From Kutzneria sp044547355 (GTDB taxonomy: Bacteria; Actinomycetota; Actinomycetes; Mycobacteriales; Pseudonocardiaceae): 64,000 bases of DNA. A program made the position numbers and the translations under genes. How positions within the stretch are numbered: the stretch's first letter is position 1; each line of letters begins with the position of its first letter. This document shows, one piece after another, positions 41,576-48,605 of this stretch. Under the pieces are notes generated by a model. That model was not told the origin of the DNA, did not search any database, and worked only from the letters and a program-made list of their open reading frames with translations. The stretch spans positions 24,761-88,760 of the forward strand of contig NZ_JBIUAG010000039.1 in the NCBI RefSeq assembly GCF_044547355.1, in the 5' to 3' direction.

Positions 41576-42472
41576 CTACTGCCCCAGGTGCTCCAGCAGA
41601 ATGCGCGCGAAGTTGCGCTCGCCGAGCCAGGTCGGGTGCAGCGGCACGGGGCCGAGGGTGGTGCCGGGCAGCACGACGTTGACCCAGTTCTGCGTGAGGT
41701 GGCAGCCGTCGTGGCCGACGCCGGGGGCGACGAAGTCGACGTACTCGGCGTTGTGCTGGGCGGCGACCGCCTTGGTGACCTCGCCGAGCTGGTTGACCAG
41801 GCCCTGGATGTAGTCGGCGTCACGCGGCCACACCGGCTGGAGCGGGTAGCAGCCGCCGGGCTGGATGTAGTTGGCGTAGCTGGTGATCACGATGCGGGCG
41901 TGCGGGGCCTTCTGGTGCACGGTGTCGAGCACGGCGGCCAGGTGCGGGGCCTCGGCGGCGACGGCCTCGGCCCCGCGGTCGACGCCGCCGGCGGTCGCGG
42001 TGTCCTTGCAAGAGGTGCCGTTCGGCTCCGGCAGCAGGTTGAGGCAGGTCAGGGCGAGGCTGGCCAGCCCGATGTCGTTGGCGCCGATGGAGATCGTCAC
42101 CAGCGTGGTGGTCGGCGTCACCGCCCCGATCTGGATCGGCACGCTCGGACTGATCGGCAGGTCGGGCTTCTGCGGCGTGGCAAGGATGTTGTCGGTCGTC
42201 GCGCCGCTGCACGTGACGTCACGGAAGGTCTTGGCCTGCAACGCCTTCGCCACCAGGTGGGCGTAGTCCACCGTGGACTGTAGGCATGGGTCGAAATGGT
42301 ATCCGTCCTGCGGCAGCAGCAGCGGGCCGGCGGCGAAGGAGTCGCCGAGGGCCACGTACTCGGTGTTGAGCGGGTACTCGTCGGCGACGGCCGGGCCGGC
42401 GGTGGCCAGCAGTGCGCCGACGGCGGCCAGCACGGCCAGGCCTCGCGCTCGGACGGACGACACAGGGAACAC
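41576..42472 (-). CDS. Secreted SGNH-family lipase/esterase
   Basis: An exported hydrolase of about 298 residues. A signal peptide (VRARGLAVLAAVGALLATAGPAVA) precedes the SGNH blocks: GDSFAAG (nucleophile Ser), the Gly in CSGATTDN, ISIGANDIG (Asn) and the catalytic HPTWLGERNFA His near the C-terminus. GTG at 42472 follows GGGAGG by 4 nt; GTG at 42484 would include that site and GTG at 42463 is also possible. It diverges from a TetR gene and lies 13 bp upstream of the NRPS on the same strand, so it may be the first gene of that transcript, acting on or releasing the peptide product outside the cell (inference). Confidence 0.85.
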   Translation of the reverse strand: MFPVSSVRARGLAVLAAVGALLATAGPAVADEYPLNTEYVALGDSFAAGPLLLPQDGYHFDPCLQSTVDYAHLVAKALQAKTFRDVTCSGATTDNILATPQKPDLPISPSVPIQIGAVTPTTTLVTISIGANDIGLASLALTCLNLLPEPNGTSCKDTATAGGVDRGAEAVAAEAPHLAAVLDTVHQKAPHARIVITSYANYIQPGGCYPLQPVWPRDADYIQGLVNQLGEVTKAVAAQHNAEYVDFVAPGVGHDGCHLTQNWVNVVLPGTTLGPVPLHPTWLGERNFARILLEHLGQ

Positions 42473-42519
42473 GGGGCCTCCCACGCTGGAGCCTTACACA
42501 CCGTAGGTTTCGGACCGTA

Positions 42520-42536
42520 GGCTACATGGTGTAACC
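42520..42536. promoter_or_regulatory. Candidate TetR operator in the SGNH/TetR divergent region
   Basis: GGCTACATGGTGTAACC is palindromic at 12 of 16 flank positions (GGnTACA-N3-TGTAnCC). It lies 11 bp before the TetR ATG and about 50 bp before the SGNH gene on the other strand, positioned to control both. ACCGTAGG is directly repeated just beside it (42500 and 42514). Confidence 0.6.
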
Positions 42537-42546
42537 TCGTCAACCG

Positions 42547-43164
42547 ATGCCAAGCAAAAGCACTGTCGGCGGTTACCGACACGGCCGCGTCCCCCGCGCG
42601 GTCCGTGAGCAACAGCTGCTCGACCTGGCCGAACCGCTGTTCATCGAGCACGGCTACGCCGGCTTCTCGATCGAGGACCTGTGCCAGGCGGCCAAGGTCA
42701 GCCGGCCCGTCGTCTACGACCACTTCGGCACCAAGGACGGCATCTACCTGGCCTGCCTGCGCCGTATCCGGGACGAGCTCGACGCCGTGCTGGTCGCCGC
42801 CGCCGGGCCGAGCCCGGCCACCGCGGCCGAGGCCATCGAGCAGGCGGCGGACGCGTTCTTCGCGATCATCGAGCGCGACCCGCGGCGCTGGTCCCTGGTC
42901 TACGGCGGCACGACCGTGCTCACCGGCCCCATCGCCGACGACCTGTACGCGCTGCGCTCCCGCACCATCGACCGCATCGCCGACGTCGTCACCCGCTTCG
43001 CGCCGACCGCGGGCGCGGAGGCGATCGCCACCTACGCCCACTTCATCTCCGGCGCCGCCGAGCAGCTCGGACGCTGGTGGCTGCGCAACCCGGACACCCC
43101 CCGCGACCGCGTCGTCGCCAACTACGTCGCGTTCGCGACCGGGGCCTTAGGCCAGCTGCGCTGA
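42547..43164 (+). CDS. TetR-family regulator divergent from the SGNH-NRPS operon
   Basis: A 205-residue TetR protein: HTH FSIEDLCQAAKVSRPVVYDHF (residues about 39-59) and a helical ligand domain. It has an extended basic N-terminal arm (STVGGYRHGRVPRAVRE) that can add DNA contacts. It diverges from the SGNH hydrolase and NRPS genes and precedes a carboxylesterase and FadD17-like ligase by 37 bp, so it could regulate either side. The palindrome at 42520-42536 is the likely operator. Confidence 0.88.
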   Translation: MPSKSTVGGYRHGRVPRAVREQQLLDLAEPLFIEHGYAGFSIEDLCQAAKVSRPVVYDHFGTKDGIYLACLRRIRDELDAVLVAAAGPSPATAAEAIEQAADAFFAIIERDPRRWSLVYGGTTVLTGPIADDLYALRSRTIDRIADVVTRFAPTAGAEAIATYAHFISGAAEQLGRWWLRNPDTPRDRVVANYVAFATGALGQLR

Positions 43165-43201
43165 GCCGAGATCCGCCGCCGCCGTTCACCCGGGAGCACC
43201 G

Positions 43202-44686
43202 TTGTCCACTGAACCCGTCGTCACCACAGCGCATGGAGATGTCCGCGGCCTGGCCGCCGAGGGAGTGCTCGCCTTCAAGGGCATCCCCTACGCCGCCCCG
43301 CCCGTCGGCCCGAACCGCTTCCAGCCACCGCAACCGCCGCAGCCGTGGGCCACCCCGCTGGACGCCACCGAGTACGGGCCGACCGCGCCGCAGGCGCCCC
43401 TGGATCCGGCGCTGGCCGGCGTGATCCCCAAGGTCGTCCGCCCCGGCGACGACTACCTCAACCTCAACGTCTGGACCCCGGACCTGGCTGGCGACCGGCC
43501 GGTCATGGTCTACATCCACGGCGGCTCGTTCACCAGCGGCTCCGGCTCCATCCCCGGCTACAACGGGGCCCGCTTCGCCCGCGACGGCGTGGTGCTGGTG
43601 ACCATCAACTACCGGCTCGGCGCGGACGGCTTCCTGTGGTTCGGCGAGGGCACGCCCAACCTCGGCCTGCTCGACCAGATCGCCGCTCTGACGTGGGTCC
43701 GCGACAACGTCGCCGGCTTCGGCGGGGATCCGGGCAACGTCACCGTCTTCGGCGAGTCGGCCGGGGCGATGAGCGTGTGCGCGCTGCTGGCCATGCCCGC
43801 CGCCGAGGGCCTGTTCCACCGAGCCATCGCCGAGTCGGGCTCCGCCCACATCTCGCTCAGCCCGGACAACGCCGCGCTGATCGGCAAGCGGCTGGCCCAC
43901 AAGCTGGGGGTCGAGCCGACCCGTGAGGCCGTCGCCGCCGTGCCGACGGACCTGCTGATCGCCGCGCAGACGGAGCTCGACCACGAAATGGTCACCAAGC
44001 CGCTCAAGTCGCTGTGGGGCGAGGCCGCGCTCAACGTGGTTCCGCTGCCCTTCGAACCCGTGGTGGACGGCGAGCTGTTGCCGGCCGCGCCGATCACCCG
44101 TATCGCCGAGGGCGCGAGCGCCGGCGTCCAGGTCATGATCGGCACCACCGCCGAGGAGGCCCGGCTGTTCCTGGTGCCGACCGGGGCCATCTCGAAGATC
44201 AACAACCTGATCCTGGACGGCGCGGCGGTGCGCTACCGGCTGCCGATGCCCCACGCCCTGCGCCAGTACCGCGCCGACCGCCACGGCGCCACGGCCGGCG
44301 ACCTGTTCTCCGCGCTGGTGACGGACTATCTGTTCTGGATCCCAGCGCTCCGGCTGGCCGAGGCCCACCCCGGCGCCCATGTGTACGAGTTCGCCTGGCG
44401 TTCGCCGGCCTACGACAACACGCTCGGGGCCTGCCACATCGCCGAACTCCCCTACGTGTTCGACAATCTCGACGAGCCCGGCTTCGCCACGCTGCTCGGC
44501 GACAACCCGCCGCAGAAGCTGGCCGACGCCATGCACAGGGCCTGGATCGACTTCGCCACCACCGGCGATCCCGGCTGGCCGGCCTACAGCCCCGAGCACC
44601 GCGTCGCCATGCGCTTCGACGTCGACTCGGCCACCACCGTCGACGAGCGGGCCGCGGAGCGCGTGCTCTGGGACGGCCTGCGCTGA
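43202..44686 (+). CDS. Type-B carboxylesterase
   Basis: A 494-residue alpha/beta hydrolase of the carboxylesterase/cholinesterase family. It shows GVLAFKGIPYAAPP and GDDYLNLNVWTP at the N-terminus, the oxyanion loop YIHGGSFTSGS, the nucleophile elbow GESAGAMS, and a late acidic/His pair around NTLGACHIAELPYVF. The start codon is TTG 43202 with GGGAG 6 nt upstream. Likely cytoplasmic (no signal peptide). It lies between TetR and the acyl-CoA ligase; hydrolysing an ester to give an acid for CoA activation is a reasonable joint role. Confidence 0.88.
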   Translation: MSTEPVVTTAHGDVRGLAAEGVLAFKGIPYAAPPVGPNRFQPPQPPQPWATPLDATEYGPTAPQAPLDPALAGVIPKVVRPGDDYLNLNVWTPDLAGDRPVMVYIHGGSFTSGSGSIPGYNGARFARDGVVLVTINYRLGADGFLWFGEGTPNLGLLDQIAALTWVRDNVAGFGGDPGNVTVFGESAGAMSVCALLAMPAAEGLFHRAIAESGSAHISLSPDNAALIGKRLAHKLGVEPTREAVAAVPTDLLIAAQTELDHEMVTKPLKSLWGEAALNVVPLPFEPVVDGELLPAAPITRIAEGASAGVQVMIGTTAEEARLFLVPTGAISKINNLILDGAAVRYRLPMPHALRQYRADRHGATAGDLFSALVTDYLFWIPALRLAEAHPGAHVYEFAWRSPAYDNTLGACHIAELPYVFDNLDEPGFATLLGDNPPQKLADAMHRAWIDFATTGDPGWPAYSPEHRVAMRFDVDSATTVDERAAERVLWDGLR

Positions 44687-44697
44687 AACTTGTTCTA
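44684..44697. promoter_or_regulatory. KstR-like box upstream of the FadD17-like gene
   Basis: TGAAACTTGTTCTA matches the mycobacterial KstR consensus (TAGAAC-N2-GTTCTA) at 10 of 12 specified positions, with the core AAC-N2-GTT intact. It overlaps the esterase stop codon and lies 36 bp before the ligase GTG. In Mycobacterium fadD17 belongs to the KstR (cholesterol) regulon, so this site suggests sterol-responsive control; the KstR homologue is not in the window. Confidence 0.5.
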
Positions 44698-44732
44698 GAG
44701 CGCGACTCAACAGTCGTTGTACGGTAAGGGTT

Positions 44733-46370
44733 GTGTCAGCCACGACGCCTACCGTCACCGAGCTGTTGCTGGCCAGGGCGGTCGACGAGCGCCCGGGCCT
44801 GCGGTTCGAGGACGCCACCTGGTCCTGGGCCGACCACGTCCGACAGGCGGCGGCCTACGCGGCGGCCTTCGAGGCGTTACGCCGGCCCGGGGCGCCCTTC
44901 CACATCGGCATCCTGGCCGACAACCGGCCGGAGTTCTCCTTCGCCCTGGCCGGGTCGGCGCTGTCCGGCGCGGTCCTGGTCGGGCTGAATCCGACCAGAC
45001 GGGGCGCGGCCCTGGCCCGGGACGTCCGGTTGGCCGACTGCCAGCTGGTCCTCACCGAGGCCCGGCACGCGGGCCTGCTGGCCGGACTGGATCTCGGCCT
45101 CGCCCCGGACCGGGTCCTCGACCTGGACTCCCCCGGCTGGCGGGAAACCGTGGCCGCGCATGAGGACGCAGCCCTGACGCCGGTCCTGGCCACCCCGGAC
45201 GACCTGCTGATGCTGATCTTCACCTCCGGCACCAGCGGCGATCCCAAGGCGGTCCGCTGCACCCACGGCAAGATCGCCTTCCCCGGCCGGATGCTGGCCG
45301 ACCGGTTCGCACTGTCCACATCGGACACGGTCTACCTGTCGATGCCGATGTTCCACTCCAACGCGATCATGGCCGGCTGGGCGGTCGGGCTGGCCGCCGG
45401 GGCGACGCTGGCGCTGCGCCGCCGGTTCTCCGCCTCCGGGTTCCTGCCCGACGTGCGGGCTTTCGGGGCCACCTATGCCAATTACGTCGGCCGTCCGCTG
45501 TCGTACGTGCTGGCGACCCCCGAGGCCGAGGACGACGCCGACAATCCGCTGTGCCTGGTGTACGGCAACGAGGGCGCCGAAGCCGATCTCAGGAGGTTCG
45601 CCGAGCGGTTCGACTGCCTGGTGATCGACGCCTTCGGCTCGACCGAGGGCGGCGTGGCCATCGCCCGCACCCCCGACACCCCGCCCGGCGCGCTCGGCGC
45701 GCTTCCCGAGGGCACCGTGATCCTCGATCCGGACACCGGAAAACCCTGTCCCCCGGCCGAGTTCGGCCCGGACGGCCGGCTGCTCAACGCCGAGCAGGCC
45801 GTCGGCGAGTTCGTCAACACCGACGGTCCCGGCTGGTTCGCCGGCTACTACGGGGATCCCGAGGCCACCGAGTCCCGGCTTCGCGACGGCTGGTACCACA
45901 GCGGCGACCTCGGCTACGCCGACCGGGACGGCTACTGCTACTTCGCCGGCCGCACCGGCGACTGGATGCGCGTGGACGGCGAGAACCTCGGCGCCGCGCC
46001 GATCGAGCGGATCCTGGCCCGACATCCGGGCATCGCCGAGGTCGCCGTGTACGCGATCCCCGATCCCACCGTGGGCGACCAGGTGATGGCCGCCGTCGTG
46101 CCGCGGGCCGAGCTCGATCCCGCCGACTTCGCCGCGTTCCTCGCCGCCCAGCCCGATCTGGGCCCCAAGCAGCTGCCCCGCTACGTCCGGATCGCCGACG
46201 CCCTGCCCCGCACCGCGACGTACAAGGTGGTCAAACGCATTCTGGCCGCCCAGGGCATCGACTGCGGAGATCCCGTCTGGCGCCGGTCCGGCCCGGACTA
46301 CCTGCCGCTGAGCGGCAGCAGCGACGTCAGCGGGCCGCGCGGCGGTCAAGCAGGACGGCGCCGGCGGTGA
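44733..46370 (+). CDS. FadD17-like fatty/steroid acyl-CoA ligase
   Basis: A 545-residue AMP-forming acyl-CoA synthetase. The phosphate-binding loop is IFTSGTSGDPKAVRCTHG, then the A5 motif DAFGSTEGG, the A7 YHSGDLGY and the C-terminal Lys region PRTATYKVVKR. The N-terminal stretch (PTVTELLL, ADNRPEFSFALAGSALSG, GLNPTRRGAALARDV) is close to FadD17 of mycobacteria, a ligase of the cholesterol catabolic regulon. GTG 44733 lies 7 nt after a TACGGT -10-like hexamer, suggesting a leaderless message. The last ~18 residues are low-complexity and overlap a small antisense frame. Precise acyl substrate unknown. Confidence 0.85.
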   Translation: MSATTPTVTELLLARAVDERPGLRFEDATWSWADHVRQAAAYAAAFEALRRPGAPFHIGILADNRPEFSFALAGSALSGAVLVGLNPTRRGAALARDVRLADCQLVLTEARHAGLLAGLDLGLAPDRVLDLDSPGWRETVAAHEDAALTPVLATPDDLLMLIFTSGTSGDPKAVRCTHGKIAFPGRMLADRFALSTSDTVYLSMPMFHSNAIMAGWAVGLAAGATLALRRRFSASGFLPDVRAFGATYANYVGRPLSYVLATPEAEDDADNPLCLVYGNEGAEADLRRFAERFDCLVIDAFGSTEGGVAIARTPDTPPGALGALPEGTVILDPDTGKPCPPAEFGPDGRLLNAEQAVGEFVNTDGPGWFAGYYGDPEATESRLRDGWYHSGDLGYADRDGYCYFAGRTGDWMRVDGENLGAAPIERILARHPGIAEVAVYAIPDPTVGDQVMAAVVPRAELDPADFAAFLAAQPDLGPKQLPRYVRIADALPRTATYKVVKRILAAQGIDCGDPVWRRSGPDYLPLSGSSDVSGPRGGQAGRRRR

Positions 46371-46431
46371 TCGCCGCGCCCGCCGCCTCCCAGATGGCCG
46401 TGCCCGGGTACGACTTCGGCGCGCGGAACAC
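46327..46431 (-). CDS. Possible 34-residue membrane peptide downstream of RskA
   Basis: A GTG-started frame 21 bp beyond the anti-sigma stop encodes VFRAPKSYPGTAIWEA, a hydrophobic stretch AAGAAITAGAVLLD, then RRAAR. The hydrophobic segment with a basic tail resembles a single membrane anchor or the end of a sorting signal. It overlaps the 3' end of the FadD17-like gene on the other strand, and could equally be a remnant or chance frame. Confidence 0.25.
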   Translation of the reverse strand: MFRAPKSYPGTAIWEAAGAAITAGAVLLDRRAAR

Positions 46432-46452
46432 GGACCTGGCTCTGGCGACATC

Positions 46453-47172
46453 TCACGCCGAGGCGCCGCTGGCGACGACGTCCGTCGGCTTGGCGGGCAT
46501 GGATCGTCCCGGCTCCAGGGAAATCGCAAACCGGGTCAGGGCCCGGGCGCTCGCCGGCCAGCTGACCACGATCGGCGCGAGACTGCCGGCCGGGACATCG
46601 AACGCGGTCAGCGCCGCCGGACCGGAATCCTCCAGCCCCCAGGCGACATAGTGCTGGTTGGCGGCATTGGGCGCGAGGCCGAGCGGCACGACCACCGTCC
46701 CTTGTGGACCGGCGATCAGCATGGCGGCCGGCTTGCCGCCGGCGTTGGTCAGCACCGCCCGCCGCGCCGCCGGGTCGCCGACGATCGACTGCACCATCGC
46801 GTCGGCCGACACCTGTGCGTGCAACTGGCTGACCTGTATCCCCAGCACGGTTGTCGCGCCGCCGAGCACGACCACCACCGCCGCCGCGGCGGCCAACAGT
46901 GCACGGCCGCGATGCCGCCGCCGAGCGGCCGTGTGGATCGGCACCGCGCCGCTGATCTCGGCCAGCAGACGGGCCCGCAACGCTGGTGGTGGCTCGTGTC
47001 GCGGAACCGCCTCCGCGAGCAGGGCCCCGACCCGTTCGGTCTCCCGCACCGTCCGTCGACACTCCACGCAGGTCGCGAGGTGTTGGCGCACAGCGTGTTC
47101 CTCCGTGGGCCCCAGCGCGTAGAGCGCCCAGCCCACCGCGTTCTCCTTGTGCGGGCAGCGGACCGCGTCCAT
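46453..47172 (-). CDS. RskA-type membrane anti-sigma factor
   Basis: A 239-residue anti-sigma factor. The N-terminal cytoplasmic part has the zinc anti-sigma motif His-x3-Cys-x2-Cys (HLATCVECRR), then one transmembrane segment (ALLAAAAAVVVVLGGATTVLG) and an extracytoplasmic RskA C-terminal domain (PQGTVVVPLGLAPNAANQHYVAWGLEDSGP). Its ATG overlaps the sigma stop as ATGA, so the two proteins are made together. In mycobacteria RskA is cut by regulated proteolysis to free SigK; the same mechanism is expected. Confidence 0.9.
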   Translation of the reverse strand: MDAVRCPHKENAVGWALYALGPTEEHAVRQHLATCVECRRTVRETERVGALLAEAVPRHEPPPALRARLLAEISGAVPIHTAARRRHRGRALLAAAAAVVVVLGGATTVLGIQVSQLHAQVSADAMVQSIVGDPAARRAVLTNAGGKPAAMLIAGPQGTVVVPLGLAPNAANQHYVAWGLEDSGPAALTAFDVPAGSLAPIVVSWPASARALTRFAISLEPGRSMPAKPTDVVASGASA

Positions 47173-47762
47173 CACCACACTTCCAATCCGTCGTGCCGCC
47201 GGCCCAACCCGGCCAACAGGTCCCGAAGTCGTTTGATCCCGGCGAAAGTCCGGGACTTGACGGTGCCCAGCGGCAGCCCCGTGATCGCCGACACCTCGGC
47301 CTGCGTGTAGCCGCCGAGATAGGCCAGGCCGATGACCTGGCGCTGCTCGGCCGACAACTCGTCGAGCGCCTTGCGGACCAGGCCGCCGACCACGTTGGTC
47401 ATCGCCCGCTCGTCGGCCCCGGCCTCGGCCGGCAGCACCCCGTCGGCGAACTCGTCCATGCCGAGCAGGTGGCGCCGGCGGTGGCTCGACTGCCGGCGCA
47501 CCACGTCGACCGAGCGGTGGTGCACCAGCATCAGCAGCCACGAGGCAAAGCCGCCCCGCGCCGGGTCGAAGCGGCCAGGATCCTTCCACACCACCAGAAA
47601 CGCCTCCTGGACCGCCTCATCGGCGAAGTCCGGGTCCACACACACCCGGCGGGCCAGCGAGTAGGCCTGGCGGCTGTAGCGGTCGTACAGCGCCGCGAAC
47701 GCCCGCTGGTCGCCGGCGGCCACCGCCGCGAGCAGCTCGGCGTCGACGGTCTCCGGGTCCAT
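47172..47762 (-). CDS. SigK-like ECF sigma factor
   Basis: A 196-residue extracytoplasmic-function sigma factor. Region 2 reads AFAALYDRYSRQAYSLARRVCVDPDFADEAVQEAFLVVWKDPGRFDPARGGFASWLLMLVHHRSVD, and region 4 LSAEQRQVIGLAYLGGYTQAEVSAITGLPLGTVKSRTFAGIKRLRDLL. It belongs with mycobacterial SigK by sequence style and by its RskA and fasciclin neighbours. ATG 47762 is chosen because a longer reading (to 47831) runs through the terminator hairpin at 47784-47813; GAGGTG lies upstream of this ATG. Confidence 0.9.
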   Translation of the reverse strand: MDPETVDAELLAAVAAGDQRAFAALYDRYSRQAYSLARRVCVDPDFADEAVQEAFLVVWKDPGRFDPARGGFASWLLMLVHHRSVDVVRRQSSHRRRHLLGMDEFADGVLPAEAGADERAMTNVVGGLVRKALDELSAEQRQVIGLAYLGGYTQAEVSAITGLPLGTVKSRTFAGIKRLRDLLAGLGRRHDGLEVW

Positions 47763-47783
47763 GCGGATCGTCACCTCGGTCGG

Positions 47784-47813
47784 GCGGAAGCCCCCGGTGT
47801 CGGGGGCTTCCGC
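47784..47813 (-). terminator. Terminator between fasciclin and sigma genes
   Basis: A perfect 13-bp stem, GCGGAAGCCCCCG and CGGGGGCTTCCGC, with a GTGT loop. It begins 19 bp past the fasciclin stop and ends 22 bp before the sigma start on the minus strand, so it can insulate or attenuate sigma expression. Confidence 0.8.
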
Positions 47814-47831
47814 AGGCGATATGAGCATCAC

Positions 47832-48470
47832 TCAGCTCGCGGGGGTGAGCACCTTGTCGATGACGAACACGGTGGCGTTGCCGGTGGGGATGTTGCCGCA
47901 CAGCACCTTCGCGTCGTTCACCATGACGCCGGAGGTCTTGTCCCCGGTGATCTTCACGGTCCCGCCCTGGAGCGTCTTCTCCGAGCCGGCGGCGATCAGG
48001 CCGTCGGCGTCCATGCGGGTGGGCAGCACGTGGTACTGCAGGATCGGCGCGAGGGTGGCCGGGTCCTTGGCCAGGGCGGCGAACTTGTCCGCGCCCAGCG
48101 CGTCGAAGGCCGGGTCGTACGGCGCGAACACGGTGATCGCCTTCTGCGAGTTCAGGGTGTCGCCCAGGTTCGCCGCGCCGACCGCGGCGACCAGCTTGGT
48201 CAGCAGCGGGTTGTTGCTGGCGGCGGTGGCCACCGGGTCGCTGGCCATGCCGTTGAGGGAGCCCTTGCCGCTGCTGGGAATCTGCCCGCAGGCCGGGCCG
48301 AAGGTGTCGCTGGTCTTGGTCACGCCGTCCGAAGCCGAGCTCATGGTGGTGGTCGGCGAGGCCGACGTGGTGGTGGTGCTCGCGGTGGTGGACCCCGTTC
48401 CGCAGGCGGCCAGGGACGCTCCGGCCACGGTGACGGCGGCCAGGGCGGCGACACGGGAGAAAGTGCGCAT
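47832..48470 (-). CDS. Fasciclin-domain lipoprotein (MPT83/MPB70-like)
   Basis: A 212-residue surface lipoprotein. The signal peptide ends in a lipobox (LAAC, Cys about residue 23), followed by a Ser/Thr linker and a FAS1 domain with the H1 motif ITVFAPYDPAFDAL and the H2-like ILQYHVLP ... VFVIDKVLTP. Mycobacterial MPT70/MPT83 are the main SigK targets, and this gene sits next to the sigK-rskA pair, implying the same regulon. TGGAG precedes the ATG. It may function in adhesion or cell-envelope assembly. Confidence 0.92.
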   Translation of the reverse strand: MRTFSRVAALAAVTVAGASLAACGTGSTTASTTTTSASPTTTMSSASDGVTKTSDTFGPACGQIPSSGKGSLNGMASDPVATAASNNPLLTKLVAAVGAANLGDTLNSQKAITVFAPYDPAFDALGADKFAALAKDPATLAPILQYHVLPTRMDADGLIAAGSEKTLQGGTVKITGDKTSGVMVNDAKVLCGNIPTGNATVFVIDKVLTPAS

Positions 48471-48605
48471 GCGAAATCACTCCAGGATTGACGGAAAAGG
48501 AATGCCCCGCCTGATCGGGGGGCATCGTCGGTATCTGTCACAGCGTTCGGGCGGTCCCGGTCCGGCGGTTCGACCCGTTCGGTAACGCTTCGGTCACGGA
48601 CCGGA

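Noticed and set aside
36574..41682. 1702-codon plus-strand open frame opposite the NRPS
   Set aside because: It is the antisense shadow of a clear NRPS in very GC-rich DNA, rich in Gly/Arg/His with no domain signature.
47763..47831. Longer N-terminus for the sigma factor
   Set aside because: The extra codons come from reading through the perfect terminator hairpin behind the fasciclin gene.
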